This document shows, piece by piece, positions 1 through 8,894 of a stretch of 64,000 nucleotides of DNA. The stretch comes from an uncultured beta proteobacterium (GTDB lineage: Bacteria; Pseudomonadota; Gammaproteobacteria; Burkholderiales; Burkholderiaceae_C): positions 152,702 through 216,701 of the forward strand of contig CAJAES010000034.1 in the NCBI GenBank assembly GCA_903938815.1, given 5' to 3'. Below the pieces are notes generated by a model. The model made no database searches. It was not told the DNA's origin and saw only the letters and a program-made list of their open reading frames with translations. How positions within the stretch are numbered: the first letter of the stretch is position 1; every line of letters begins with the position of its first letter. Both the position numbers and the translations under genes were made by a program.

Positions 1-1
1 C

Positions 2-169
2 GCCTATGCCGGCAACCGCATCCAGGACAACCGCTCGAAGACCACCGTCTACCGCGTGGCCGTGCAGCTGGATTCAGGCGCCACGAAGAACTTCGACCAT
101 GCCGTCGACCCGGTGCTGCTGGTGGGCGCCCGCGTGAAGGTCGCCGACGGCGCCATCGTGCGCCGCTGA
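2..169 (+). CDS. SlyB/PcpY-like glycine-zipper outer membrane protein, C-terminal part
   Basis: Only the last 55 codons are inside the window, in frame from base 2 to a TGA at 167-169. The visible part reads as the beta-rich tail seen after the glycine-zipper 2TM segment of SlyB/PcpY-type outer membrane lipoproteins: an AGN..QD segment, then YRVAVQLDSG, then DPVLLVGARVKVADGAIVRR. Proteins of this family sit in the outer membrane and are tied to envelope stress and divalent-cation responses. The signal peptide and glycine zipper lie upstream of the window, so the assignment rests on the tail alone. A small membrane protein follows 39 bp downstream on the same strand. Confidence 0.6.
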   Translation, partial: AYAGNRIQDNRSKTTVYRVAVQLDSGATKNFDHAVDPVLLVGARVKVADGAIVRR

Positions 170-208
170 GCGGCCACGCCTGCCTGAACCCATCGCACCG
201 GAACCGCC

Positions 209-364
209 ATGAATATGCACCTCGCCCTCGCGCCGCTGGTCTCCCTGCTCGCAGGCATCCTCATCCTGGTGGTGCCGCGCCTGCTGAACTACATCGTCGC
301 GGTGTACCTGATCGTGATCGGGCTCATCGGCCTGTTCGGCACCGGCTCGATGCGCCTGGGCTGA
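209..364 (+). CDS. Small DUF3096-type membrane protein
   Basis: A 51-residue protein with two hydrophobic stretches, residues 6-24 and 28-45, joined by a short PRLLN linker. The pattern LLAGILILVVPRLLNYIVA followed by YLIVIGLIGL matches DUF3096, a family of about 50-residue double-helix inner membrane proteins of unknown function common in Proteobacteria. It starts with ATG 39 bp after the SlyB-like gene and may share its transcript. It ends just before the convergent Bug-family gene. The function is unknown and the family call is by pattern only. Confidence 0.7.
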   Translation: MNMHLALAPLVSLLAGILILVVPRLLNYIVAVYLIVIGLIGLFGTGSMRLG

Positions 365-385
365 CGCATGCGGGCCGGGCCGGCT

Positions 386-1354
386 TCAGTTCAGCTTGAC
401 GCCGAGCTTCGTGATGACGGGGCCCCAGCGGGCGACGTCGGTATCGATGAAGCGGCGGAAGTCGGCCGGGCTGCCGCCCACGGCTGTCAGGCCGTTCTTG
501 GCCATGGCGTCGCGCAGTGCGGTGTCCTTGGCGAGCAGTTCGTTCACGTCGGCATTCACGCGCGCCACGGCGGCATCGCTCATCGAGGCCGGGCCGACCA
601 GCCCGTTCCAGGCCAGCGACACCACCTTCGGGAAACCGGCCTCGCCCAGCGAGGGCAGGTCCTTCAGGCTGTCGGGCTTGGTGTCGCCGCTGATGGCGAT
701 CATGCGCACCTTGCCGCTCTGCACGTGCGGCAGAAGCGCTGGCGCCACCATGAAGGTGGCATCGGCCGTGCCCTGCGCCACGGCCATCGCGGCCGGCGGC
801 GAGCCGTTGAAGGGCACGTGCACGGCCTGGATGCCGGCCTCGGACAGGAAGAGCTCCATCGTCAGGTGCGCGGAGCTGCCCTGGCCGAGCGAGCTGTAGT
901 TCATCTTGCCGCCCTGGGCCTTGGCCCAGGCCACGAACTCGGGCACGGTCTTCGCGGGCACGCGCTCGGTGTTGATGGCCAGCACGTTGGCCTGGGAGGT
1001 CGTCATCACGATGGCCTTCAGGTCCTTCGTGGGGTCGTAGGGCGTCTTCGCGTAGAGGTAGGGCGCGTAGGCCAGCGGGCCGTTGAAGCCGATGCCGATG
1101 GTGTGGCCGTCGGTGGCCTTGGCCACCACGTCCATGCCCAGCATGCCGCCGGCGCCGGGTTTGTTGTCCACGACCACCGTGTGCCCCCAGCGCGCCGCGA
1201 GCTTGTCGCTCATCAGGCGCACGATGAGGTCCAGCGAACTGCCGGGCCCGGTGGGCACGACGATCTTCACCGTCTGGCTCGGCCAGGCAGTCTGGGCGAA
1301 GGTGGGAAGCGCGGCCTCGGCCAGGGCCGCGGTCAACAGAAGGCGTCGTTGCAT
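386..1354 (-). CDS. Bug/TctC-family solute-binding protein (tripartite tricarboxylate transporter)
   Basis: A 322-residue periplasmic binding protein. An N-terminal signal peptide (MQRRLLLTAALAEAALPTFA) is followed by the Bug hallmark WPSQTVKIVVPTGPGSSLD, a PGAGG segment near residue 67, and the C-terminal GGSPADFRRFI box. Bug proteins capture carboxylates or similar small organic acids for TctAB-type importers, but most betaproteobacterial genomes carry far more Bug genes than transporters. No TctA or TctB gene lies nearby, so this looks like an orphan binding protein and its ligand cannot be read from sequence. A GGAG ribosome site precedes the ATG. It is divergent from the OmpA-like gene with an 83-bp shared upstream region. 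Confidence 0.9.
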   Translation of the reverse strand: MQRRLLLTAALAEAALPTFAQTAWPSQTVKIVVPTGPGSSLDLIVRLMSDKLAARWGHTVVVDNKPGAGGMLGMDVVAKATDGHTIGIGFNGPLAYAPYLYAKTPYDPTKDLKAIVMTTSQANVLAINTERVPAKTVPEFVAWAKAQGGKMNYSSLGQGSSAHLTMELFLSEAGIQAVHVPFNGSPPAAMAVAQGTADATFMVAPALLPHVQSGKVRMIAISGDTKPDSLKDLPSLGEAGFPKVVSLAWNGLVGPASMSDAAVARVNADVNELLAKDTALRDAMAKNGLTAVGGSPADFRRFIDTDVARWGPVITKLGVKLN

Positions 1355-1437
1355 GGGGAGACTCCGTGTCAGAGGCGCAGAATGGTAGCGCTCAGGCGGA
1401 CCCCCCGAATTTCCAATCCATCCACAGGAGTCATGTC

Positions 1438-2085
1438 ATGACAGCAAATCGTTCCATCACCGTCTTGTCCGTTGCCGCCGTCGCCTTCGCGCTGGCCGGT
1501 TGCGAGAACATGAGCCAGCGCCAGAAGGGCACCGGCCAGGGCGCCGCCATCGGCGCCATCGCCGGCGCCGTCATCGGCAGCGCCACGGGCGGCAAGGCCG
1601 GCACCGGCGCGGTGGCAGGCGCCGCCGTGGGGGCCATCGCGGGCAACCTCTGGTCCAAGCGCATGGAAGACAAGCAGCGCGCGATGGAGCGCGCCACGGC
1701 CGGCACCGGCATCGAGGTGGCCAAGACGGCCGACAACCAGCTCAAGGTCAACGTGCCCAGCGACCTGTCCTTCGCGACCGGCCGCTCGGATCTGAACCCC
1801 TCGCTGCGCCCGGTGCTGGACCAGTTCGCCCAGGGGCTCGATTCCACCGTGCGCGTGCGCATCGTCGGTCACACCGACAGCACCGGCAACGACGCCATCA
1901 ACGACCCGCTGTCGCAGGCGCGTGCGCAGACCGTGCGCAACTATCTCGAGGACCGCGGCGTGCCCGCATCCCGGCTGGAGACCGCCGGCCGCGGGTCGCG
2001 CGAACCGGTGGCCGACAACGGCACCGACGCCGGCCGCTCGAAGAACCGCCGCGTCGAGATCTTCCTGCGCGAGCCGCAGGGCTGA
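1438..2085 (+). CDS. OmpA-family lipoprotein with glycine zipper (YiaD-like)
   Basis: A 215-residue outer membrane lipoprotein. The lipobox ALAGC places the lipidated cysteine at residue 22. A glycine-zipper segment covers roughly residues 33-72, and an OmpA-C peptidoglycan-binding domain fills residues 105-215, with HTDSTGN at 145-151, LSQARAQTVRNYL at 158-170 and the closing NRRVEIFL. Such proteins anchor the outer membrane to the cell wall. I chose ATG 1438 because AGGAG at 1426-1430 gives a 7-base spacer; the upstream in-frame extension has no ribosome site and would mask the signal peptide. It lies convergent to gdhA, with a GC hairpin between the two stops. Confidence 0.92.
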   Translation: MTANRSITVLSVAAVAFALAGCENMSQRQKGTGQGAAIGAIAGAVIGSATGGKAGTGAVAGAAVGAIAGNLWSKRMEDKQRAMERATAGTGIEVAKTADNQLKVNVPSDLSFATGRSDLNPSLRPVLDQFAQGLDSTVRVRIVGHTDSTGNDAINDPLSQARAQTVRNYLEDRGVPASRLETAGRGSREPVADNGTDAGRSKNRRVEIFLREPQG

Positions 2086-2087
2086 TG

Positions 2088-2105
2088 TCCGGCGCCCGCG
2101 CCGGA
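2088..2105. terminator. GC-rich hairpin between convergent genes
   Basis: TCCGGCGC and GCGCCGGA form a perfect inverted repeat separated by two bases, directly after the OmpA-like stop codon and before the gdhA stop. There is no T-tract on either strand, so it may be only a weak or bidirectional stop signal. Confidence 0.4.
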
Positions 2106-2121
2106 TGGCGCAGGCCCGGCT

Positions 2122-3396
2122 TCAGGGATACAGCCCGCGCTCCTCGCGCGCACTGAGAATGCGCTCGCACGCCACCGCGAAGGTGGCGGTGCGCAGGCTG
2201 ATGCGGTGCAGGTCAGCCGTATCCCAGATGTTCTTCAGCGCGCCGACCATGATCTTGTCCAGCCGGACGTTGATCTCGTCCTCGGTCCAGAAGAACGAGC
2301 TGAAGTCCTGTACCCACTCGAAGTAGCTGACGGTCACGCCGCCGGCGTTGCAGATGACATCCGGCACGACCAGCACGCCGCGGTCCGCGAGGATGTCGTC
2401 CGCCGTCGGCACGGTGGGGCCGTTGGCGCCTTCGAGCACCAGCTTCGCCTTGATGCGGCTGGCGCGCGCGGCCGTGATCTGGCCCTCCAGCGCGGCGACG
2501 ATCAGGATGTCGCAGTCGGTGTCCCAGAATTCTTCCGCCGCCATGGCTTCGCCGCCCTGGAAGCCGCCGACGCCGCCCGCGTCCTTGACGTGCGGCATCA
2601 GGTCGGCGAGGTCGAAGCCGCGCGCGTTGCACACGGTGCCGGAATGGTCCTGGATGGCGACGATCTTCGCGCCCGCCTGCCCGAAGAGTTCGGCCGCGGA
2701 CGAGCCCACGTTGCCGAAACCCTGCACCGCGACGCGCGCGCCGTCCAGGTTCATGCCCAGGCGGCGCGCGGCTTCGCGGCCGGTGACGAAGACGCCACGG
2801 CCCGTGGCCTTCACGCGGCCCAGGCTGCCGCCCAGGTGGATGGGCTTGCCCGTCACGACGCCGGTGGCGGTGCCGCCGACGTTCATCGAGTAGGTGTCCA
2901 TCATCCACGCCATGATCTGCGCGTTGGTGTTCACGTCCGGCGCGGGGATGTCCTGCGTGGGGCCGATGATGATGCCGATCTCGCTGGTGTAGCGGCGCGT
3001 GAGCTTCTCGAGTTCCTTCAGCGACAGCTTCTTCGGGTCGACGCGGATGCCGCCCTTGGCGCCGCCGAAGGGCAGGTTCACCGCGGCGTTCTTGATGCTC
3101 ATCCAGGCCGACAGCGCCATCACCTCTTCCAGCGTGACGTCGGGGTGGTAGCGCACGCCGCCCTTGCCGGGGCCGCGCGTGAGCGAGTGCTGCACGCGGT
3201 AGCCCTCGTAGTGGGCGATGGTGCCGTCGTCCATCTCGATGGGCACGTCGACGATCAGCGAGCGCTTGGGGCGCCGCAGCGTCTCGGACCAGCGCGCCAG
3301 GCGGCCCAGGTAGGGCATCACGCGGTCGATCTGCGACAGGTAGGTGCCCCAGGGGGAATCCGGCGTGGGGTGCACGTAGGACAGCGATTCGTTCAT
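2122..3396 (-). CDS. gdhA: Glutamate dehydrogenase (Glu/Leu/Phe/Val dehydrogenase family)
   Basis: A 424-residue enzyme that interconverts glutamate and 2-oxoglutarate plus ammonia with a nicotinamide cofactor. The dimerisation half carries the substrate and catalytic lysines: K78 (RGPGKGGVR), K102 (SIKNA) and K114 in GGAKGG. The catalytic aspartate D154 is in [10 protein letters not shown]. The Rossmann half has VQGFGNVG and later [15 protein letters not shown]. The length equals the common GudB/RocG-type catabolic class. ATG 3396 is supported by AGGAGA at the correct distance; a longer in-frame reading upstream has no such site. NAD or NADP preference cannot be fixed from sequence. It is divergent from proC (164 bp), which fits joint handling of proline and glutamate. 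Confidence 0.95.
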   Translation of the reverse strand: MNESLSYVHPTPDSPWGTYLSQIDRVMPYLGRLARWSETLRRPKRSLIVDVPIEMDDGTIAHYEGYRVQHSLTRGPGKGGVRYHPDVTLEEVMALSAWMSIKNAAVNLPFGGAKGGIRVDPKKLSLKELEKLTRRYTSEIGIIIGPTQDIPAPDVNTNAQIMAWMMDTYSMNVGGTATGVVTGKPIHLGGSLGRVKATGRGVFVTGREAARRLGMNLDGARVAVQGFGNVGSSAAELFGQAGAKIVAIQDHSGTVCNARGFDLADLMPHVKDAGGVGGFQGGEAMAAEEFWDTDCDILIVAALEGQITAARASRIKAKLVLEGANGPTVPTADDILADRGVLVVPDVICNAGGVTVSYFEWVQDFSSFFWTEDEINVRLDKIMVGALKNIWDTADLHRISLRTATFAVACERILSAREERGLYP

Positions 3397-3560
3397 GGTG
3401 TCTCCTGCAAACGGTGCTGCTGCGCAGCGGCCTCGTGGGCCGTCGGTCAGCGGTGCGCGACTGTAGGCGGGCAAGCGCCGAATTTGTCTCGGTTCGTCAT
3501 GCGTTTTGCGCATGACCCGCGCTATGGCGCCACGCGCGGGCACCGCCCTACACTGGCGCG

Positions 3561-4370
3561 ATGAATCCCGACACCATTGCATTCATCGGCGGCGGCAACA
3601 TGGCCGGCGCGCTGATCGGCGGCCTGATCAAGAGCGGCCGCCGTGCCGCCGACATCCTCGTGGTCGAGCCTGTCGAGGCCCAGCGGGCCCAGCTCGCCGC
3701 GCGTTTCGGCGTGCAGGCGCAGGCCTCGGCCGACGCCCGCCTGGCGGCTGCCGGGCTGGTGGTCTGGGCGGTCAAGCCGCAGCTCTTCGCCGAAGCCGCC
3801 GCGCCCTGCCGGGCGCACGTGGGGCAGGCGCTGCAGCTGTCCGTGATGGCGGGCATCCGCAGCGACACCATCGCTGCGGCCACCGGGAGCGCGCGCGTGG
3901 TGCGCGCCATGCCCAACACGCCGGCGCTGATCGGCCAGGGCATCGCGGGCCTGTTCGCGCGCGATGCCGTCGACGCCGCCGGGCGCGCCGTGGTGCAGGC
4001 CCTGCTGGCGCCGACCGGCCGCACGCTGTGGGTCGACCGCGAGGAAGACCTCGACGCCGTGACCGCGCTGTCCGGCTCCGGCCCGGCGTATGTGTTCTAC
4101 CTGCTGGAGTCGATGATGGCCGCCGCGGCGGAGATGGGCCTGAGCCCCGAGCAGGGCCGCGAGCTCGCGCAGGCCACGGTGGCCGGCGCGGCCGCGCTGG
4201 CGGGGCAGTCGGCGGAACACCCTTCCGTGCTGCGCCAGCAGGTCACGTCCAAGGGCGGGACCACGCACGCGGCGCTGTCGGCGATGGAAGCCGCCGGCGT
4301 CGGCCCCGCCATCGTCCGGGCCATACGCGCCGCGCAGCACCGTGCGCGTGAGCTCGGCGACGAGTTCTGA
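3561..4370 (+). CDS. proC: Pyrroline-5-carboxylate reductase
   Basis: A 269-residue cytosolic enzyme performing the last step of proline synthesis, NAD(P)H reduction of pyrroline-5-carboxylate. The N-terminal Rossmann motif [12 protein letters not shown] lies at residues 8-19, the [13 protein letters not shown] segment at about 115-127, and the family signature [16 protein letters not shown] near residues 170-185. The length matches E. coli ProC. It begins with ATG 164 bp from the divergent gdhA start and ends 23 bp before the convergent ubiA stop, so it is probably monocistronic. Confidence 0.96.
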   Translation: MNPDTIAFIGGGNMAGALIGGLIKSGRRAADILVVEPVEAQRAQLAARFGVQAQASADARLAAAGLVVWAVKPQLFAEAAAPCRAHVGQALQLSVMAGIRSDTIAAATGSARVVRAMPNTPALIGQGIAGLFARDAVDAAGRAVVQALLAPTGRTLWVDREEDLDAVTALSGSGPAYVFYLLESMMAAAAEMGLSPEQGRELAQATVAGAAALAGQSAEHPSVLRQQVTSKGGTTHAALSAMEAAGVGPAIVRAIRAAQHRARELGDEF

Positions 4371-4393
4371 CGGTCCAGTCCAGGCCGAGCCGC

Positions 4394-5302
4394 TCAGCGC
4401 AGCGCGAGATCGGCGGCCACGCCCGCGAACACGGCGAACCCCATCCAGTGGTTGAGCCGGAAGGCCTGGAAGCAGCCTTCGCGAGTGCGCCCCCGGATCA
4501 GCACGAAATGCCAGGCCGCCTGCGCTCCCGCCACGCCCAGGCCCGCGATGAAGAGCCGGCCCAGGCCCAGGCTGGCGCCGATCATTCCCCAGCTCAGCAG
4601 ATAGGCGCCGTAGAAGCCCATCACCGCGGCCACGTCGAAGCGCCCCAGCGTGAGGGCCGAAGTCTGGATGCCGATGCGGATGTCGTCGTCGCGGTCGACC
4701 ATCGCGTACTCGGTGTCGTAGGCCAGCACCCAGAACAGGTTGCCCGCCAGCAGCCACCAGGCGTGCGGCGGCACGGCGTCGGTCACCGCCCGCAGCGACC
4801 AGTCCCGCCCGCCCAGCACCGCCGCGAATGCCATCGGGATGCCGAAGCTGAAGGCCACGCCCAGAACCGCCTGCGGCATCGACACCAGCCGCTTGGCGTA
4901 GGGGTAGGCCAGCGTCACGCCCAACGCCGCAAAGCTCAGCAGGATGGTCGGCGGGTTGGTGGTGAGCACCAGCGCGAAGGCCAGCAGCGCCAGCACCGCG
5001 CCCAGCAGCAGGGCCTCGCGCACCGAGACCGCGCCGCGCGTGACCGGGCGCTGCGAGGTGCGCTTGACGTGGCGGTCGAAGTTGCGGTCGGCCACGTCGT
5101 TGACGCAGCACCCGGCGCTTCGCATCAGCACCGTGCCCAGCACGAACACCAGCGCCAGGTGCCAGCCGGGGTAGCCATCGCCCGCGATCCACAGCGCCGA
5201 GAGGCCGGGCCACAGCAGCAGCAGCCAGCCCGCGGGACGATTCCAGCGGATCAGATCGAGGTACAGGGCCAGGCGTGAAACCTGGGGGGGCCGGGTGCTC
5301 AT
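4394..5302 (-). CDS. ubiA: 4-Hydroxybenzoate polyprenyltransferase
   Basis: A 302-residue polytopic inner membrane protein that attaches the polyprenyl tail to 4-hydroxybenzoate in ubiquinone synthesis. Both Mg-prenyl-diphosphate motifs are present: [19 protein letters not shown] in the first half and [13 protein letters not shown] in the second. About eight hydrophobic helices surround them. I start at [11 protein letters not shown] (5302), which gives the usual family length; an in-frame extension to 5368 would add an untypical polar leader. No other ubi gene is adjacent, which is common in Burkholderiales. Confidence 0.95.
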   Translation of the reverse strand: MSTRPPQVSRLALYLDLIRWNRPAGWLLLLWPGLSALWIAGDGYPGWHLALVFVLGTVLMRSAGCCVNDVADRNFDRHVKRTSQRPVTRGAVSVREALLLGAVLALLAFALVLTTNPPTILLSFAALGVTLAYPYAKRLVSMPQAVLGVAFSFGIPMAFAAVLGGRDWSLRAVTDAVPPHAWWLLAGNLFWVLAYDTEYAMVDRDDDIRIGIQTSALTLGRFDVAAVMGFYGAYLLSWGMIGASLGLGRLFIAGLGVAGAQAAWHFVLIRGRTREGCFQAFRLNHWMGFAVFAGVAADLALR

Positions 5303-5376
5303 GCCGGGATTATCCCGAGCACGGGGCCCGCCGGGGGTTCTACCCTCACGGCTCACGATCTTCCGCAAGACACCGC

Positions 5377-6546
5377 ATGAACATCCGCCTGCTGCTCGCC
5401 GCCGTCTTCACGCTGGCCACGGGTGCCGCCTTCGCCGCCGAAGGATGGCTCACGATCAACAACCCACCGCCCGTTATCGGCGCCGACGGGCAGCCGCACG
5501 AGGCCAGCTGTTCCGGCTACCCGGGCACCAACTCGCGCTACAAGTTCTGGGTGCGCCCCGGCGACCCGAAGAAGCTGGCCGTGGTCTTCGACGGCGGCGG
5601 CGCCTGTTTCGACAACCTCACCTGCAGCTTTCCCATGGGCGGCCGCGTGCGCGACCCTGTGATCCAGTTCTACACGCCGGCCATCCCGCGGGGCGTCGAC
5701 CCCAGCCGGTACGGCGGGCTGCTCGACCTCGCCAACCCCGCCAACCCGGTACGCGACTGGACCCTGGTGGCGATTCCCTATTGCACGGGAGACGTGCACC
5801 TGGGTTCGGCGGACCGCACCTACGACAACGTCGGCCACCCCAGGCTGCCGGCGCAGTTCACGATCCGCCACCGCGGGTACGACAACTTCATGGTCGTGCT
5901 CGACTGGATCTCCCGCAACCTGCCGTCCGACGTGCAGGACCTGCTCGTCACGGGCGCCAGCGCAGGGGGCTACGGCGCGGCGGGGCACTTCCCGTGGCTG
6001 GCGCGGCAGTTTCCGCAGGCGCGCCTGTCGGTGCTGGCCGATGCGAGCCAGGGCGTCAGCACGCCGGCCTTCGACAGCGGCAACCCCGGCCGGGCCGGCT
6101 GGAACGTTCAGCTCGCGCCCTGGGTCTTCGGCAGCGACCCGCTGGCAGTGCCCACGAACGAGATGTTCCGGCGCGGCGCGCAGGCCTACCCCGGCGCGCG
6201 CTTCGCGCAATACACCAACACCCAGGACAGCGTTCAGGCGGGCTTCTATGCCTACATGAAGCTCTTCTTCGGGCCGGGTGGCGACTGCCCGCGCGTCACG
6301 CCCGACTGGAACCGCCAGATGCTCGACACGCTGGCCACCGACCGCGCGCTGCTGACCAACTTCCGCTCCTATGTGCTGCCGGGCGCCGACCACACGATCA
6401 TTGCGGACGACAAGTTCTACTCGGCATCGCCCGCCGGACAGCCGTTCTCGGACTGGCTCGGCGCGATGCTCGACTGGCGGCCGGGTGCGCCGGCCTGGAA
6501 CCACGCCGCCTGCCCGGACTGCCTGACGCCGCTGCCCTGCCCCTGA
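5377..6546 (+). CDS. Secreted pectinacetylesterase-family hydrolase
   Basis: A 389-residue exported alpha/beta-hydrolase. The signal peptide covers residues 1-20 (cleavage near AFA-AEG). The family oxyanion segment [13 protein letters not shown] lies at 71-83, and the nucleophile elbow [10 protein letters not shown] places the catalytic serine at S195. A plausible catalytic histidine is H339 (PGADHTII). Several paired cysteines fit disulfides of a periplasmic or secreted enzyme. This matches the pectinacetylesterase/Notum group, whose members deacylate sugars or lipids; bacterial members are often annotated only as vtpJ-therm-like, and pectin as substrate is not demonstrated by anything here. 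It overlaps no neighbour and is convergent with prfC. Confidence 0.82.
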   Translation: MNIRLLLAAVFTLATGAAFAAEGWLTINNPPPVIGADGQPHEASCSGYPGTNSRYKFWVRPGDPKKLAVVFDGGGACFDNLTCSFPMGGRVRDPVIQFYTPAIPRGVDPSRYGGLLDLANPANPVRDWTLVAIPYCTGDVHLGSADRTYDNVGHPRLPAQFTIRHRGYDNFMVVLDWISRNLPSDVQDLLVTGASAGGYGAAGHFPWLARQFPQARLSVLADASQGVSTPAFDSGNPGRAGWNVQLAPWVFGSDPLAVPTNEMFRRGAQAYPGARFAQYTNTQDSVQAGFYAYMKLFFGPGGDCPRVTPDWNRQMLDTLATDRALLTNFRSYVLPGADHTIIADDKFYSASPAGQPFSDWLGAMLDWRPGAPAWNHAACPDCLTPLPCP

Positions 6547-6599
6547 AACCCGCTGCGCGGCCTTGCGGCTGCACGGCCGGGCCTGATGCCTGCCTGCCT

Positions 6600-6623
6600 G
6601 CCTGCCGGGCCGGGCCGGCAGGC
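6600..6623. terminator. Hairpin between convergent hydrolase and prfC
   Basis: GCCTGCCGG and CCGGCAGGC form a perfect 9-bp stem with a 6-base loop, lying between the two convergent stop codons (6546 and 6631). It lacks a T-run on both strands. It sits next to a short CCTG/CTGC microrepeat (6584-6604). Confidence 0.45.
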
Positions 6624-6630
6624 TGCGCGT

Positions 6631-8247
6631 TCAGCCGTCGAGCTGCTTCTGGAACACCAGCCCCGCGTGCTCGCGCAGCGCATGGAACTGGATCTTGGGC
6701 CAGTTGTCCTGCATGGCGCGCAGTTCGCCTGCGTATTCCAGCAGCACGCAGGGTGCGTCAACGGCGTCCAGCGCCACACGGTGGGCGTTGCCGTCGATGA
6801 AGCGCTGCAGTTCCTTCGCATCGGGGCAGGTCACCCAGCGCGCCACGTTGTAGCGGGCCGGCATGATGCGCGCCTTGCAGCCGTACTCGTGCTCCAGGCG
6901 GTGCGCCACCACCTCGAACTGCAGCTGCCCCACGGCGCCCAGCAGCAGCACGCTGCCCGCCACGGGGCGGAAGACCTGGATCGCGCCTTCCTCGCCCAGC
7001 TGCGTCAGCCCGGCGCGCAGCTGCTTGGTGCGCAGCGGGTCAGCCACTTCCACCGAGCGGAACATCTCGGGCGCGAAGAACGGCAGACCGGTGAACTGCA
7101 GCGATTCGCCTTCCGTCAGCGTATCGCCGAGCTGCAGCACGCCGTGGTTGGGGATGCCGATGATGTCTCCGGCATAGGCTTCCTCGAGCAGCTCTCGGCG
7201 CTGGCTCAGGAAGCTCACCACGGTGTTGGGCCGCAGCTCCTTGCCCGAGCGCGTCACCTTCAGGCGCATGCCGCGCTCGAAGTGCCCGCTGGCCACGCGC
7301 ACGAAGGCGATGCGGTCGCGGTGCGCCGGGTCCATGTTGGCCTGGATCTTGAAGACGACGCCGGTGAACTTCGGCTCGGTCGGCTGCACCACGCGCTGGA
7401 TGGCGGCCTTGGGGCCGGGCGGCGGCGCCAGGTCCACCAGCGCGTCCAGAACTTCGCGCACGCCGAAGTTGTTGATGGCCGAGCCGAAGAACATCGGCGT
7501 CTGGCGGCCGGCCAGGAAGGCGGCCTCGTCGAACGGGGGTGCGGCTTCCTGCACCAGCTCCACCTCGCCGGCGGCCTGGGTGTAGGCGGCGCCGAAGCGC
7601 TGCTCGAGCAGCGGGTTGGCCAGGCCGTCGATGATCTCGTCGTCGTTGCGGTCGCGGTCCTGGCCGGACGAGAAGACCCGCATCTGCTGCTTGCGCAGGT
7701 CGAGCACGCCGCCGAAGAACTTGCCCATGCCCACGGGCCAGGTGAAGGGCACCACGCCCATGCCCAGCTCGCGCTCGATCTCGTCCATCAGGGCCAGCGG
7801 GTCCTGCACCTCGCGGTCCATCTTGTTGACGAAGGTCAGGATGGGCGTGTTGCGTGCCCGGCAGACCTGCAGCAGCCGCCGCGTCTGCGGCTCGACGCCG
7901 TTGGCAGCGTCGATCACCATCAGCGCGGCGTCCACGGCCGTCAGCACGCGGTAGGTGTCCTCGCTGAAGTCCTGGTGGCCGGGGGTGTCCAGCAGGTTGA
8001 TGACGCAGTCGCGGAACTCCATCTGCATGACCGAGCTCGCCACCGAGATGCCGCGCTGCTTCTCGATCTCCATCCAGTCGGACGTGGCGTGGCGCGAAGC
8101 CTTGCGCGCCTTCACCGAGCCGGCGATCTGGATCGCGCCGGAGAACAGCAGCAGCTTTTCCGTCAGCGTGGTCTTGCCGGCGTCGGGGTGGGAGATGATG
8201 GCGAAGGTGCGCCGGCGGCGGACCTGGTCTGAAAGCTCGGAGGACAT
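6631..8247 (-). CDS. prfC: Peptide chain release factor 3
   Basis: A 538-residue translational GTPase that removes RF1/RF2 from the ribosome after peptide release. The G domain shows all motifs: SHPDAGKTTLTEKL (G1, about residues 19-32), DTPGHQDFSEDTYR (G3) and NKMDRE (G4), followed by the EF-Tu-like beta barrel and the RF3 C-terminal domain. The length matches E. coli RF3 (529). It is 70 bp downstream of dps on the same strand and may be partly co-transcribed with it. Confidence 0.97.
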   Translation of the reverse strand: MSSELSDQVRRRRTFAIISHPDAGKTTLTEKLLLFSGAIQIAGSVKARKASRHATSDWMEIEKQRGISVASSVMQMEFRDCVINLLDTPGHQDFSEDTYRVLTAVDAALMVIDAANGVEPQTRRLLQVCRARNTPILTFVNKMDREVQDPLALMDEIERELGMGVVPFTWPVGMGKFFGGVLDLRKQQMRVFSSGQDRDRNDDEIIDGLANPLLEQRFGAAYTQAAGEVELVQEAAPPFDEAAFLAGRQTPMFFGSAINNFGVREVLDALVDLAPPPGPKAAIQRVVQPTEPKFTGVVFKIQANMDPAHRDRIAFVRVASGHFERGMRLKVTRSGKELRPNTVVSFLSQRRELLEEAYAGDIIGIPNHGVLQLGDTLTEGESLQFTGLPFFAPEMFRSVEVADPLRTKQLRAGLTQLGEEGAIQVFRPVAGSVLLLGAVGQLQFEVVAHRLEHEYGCKARIMPARYNVARWVTCPDAKELQRFIDGNAHRVALDAVDAPCVLLEYAGELRAMQDNWPKIQFHALREHAGLVFQKQLDG

Positions 8248-8317
8248 GCGGGGGATTATCGGCGGCGCGGCCGCCTGCCCTGCGACGACCCGCCCGCGCG
8301 ACCCCGTCAGGCCGGGA

Positions 8318-8830
8318 TCACTCCTCCAGCAGCGAGCGCAGCATCCAGGCGGTCTGCTCGTGCACGGTCAGGCGCTGCGTCAGCAGGTCGGCCGTCGGCT
8401 CGTCGCCGGCCCGGTCGGCCAGCGGGAAGATGCTGCGCGCCGTGCGGGCCACGGCTTCGTGGCCTTCCACCAGGATCTTCACCATCTCCAGCGCCTTGGG
8501 CGGCGTGGCGGGCGCGTCCTTGATCGAGGACAAGGCGCCGAACTGCGCATAGGAGCCCGGCGCAGGGTGCCCGAGGCTGCGGATGCGCTCGGCGATCGGG
8601 TCGACCGCGGTCCAGAGTTCTGTGTACTGCCCCATGAACATGGTGTGCAGCGTGTTGAACATCGGCCCGGTGACGTTCCAGTGGAAGTTGTGCGTCGTCA
8701 GATACAGCGTGTAGGTATCGGCCAGCAGGCGGCTCAGGCCGCCGGCGATGGCGCCGCGGTCCTTCTCGCTGATGCCGATGTTGATGCGCGGGGCGCTGGG
8801 TGCGGTGGATGTGGTCGATTTCCTGGCCAT
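8318..8830 (-). CDS. dps: DNA-protecting ferritin-like protein Dps
   Basis: A 170-residue Dps family protein that forms 12-subunit cages, oxidises and stores iron, and shields DNA during starvation and peroxide stress. The ferroxidase ligands are visible in [13 protein letters not shown] (residues about 45-57) and in the following helix with D and E ([11 protein letters not shown]). The N-terminal tail is rich in K, S and T, as in DNA-binding Dps. ATG 8830 has AGGAGT upstream. It is divergent from the hybrid kinase with a 64-bp shared control region. OxyR, encoded 11 kb away, is a usual activator of dps, but I see no clear OxyR site in the short upstream region. Confidence 0.95.
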   Translation of the reverse strand: MARKSTTSTAPSAPRINIGISEKDRGAIAGGLSRLLADTYTLYLTTHNFHWNVTGPMFNTLHTMFMGQYTELWTAVDPIAERIRSLGHPAPGSYAQFGALSSIKDAPATPPKALEMVKILVEGHEAVARTARSIFPLADRAGDEPTADLLTQRLTVHEQTAWMLRSLLEE

Positions 8831-8894
8831 GTCGGACTCCTGTCGAGTTTGTGGGGTGCCCGGAAAGGGCATGGCGTGCCTACACTCCGGGCCA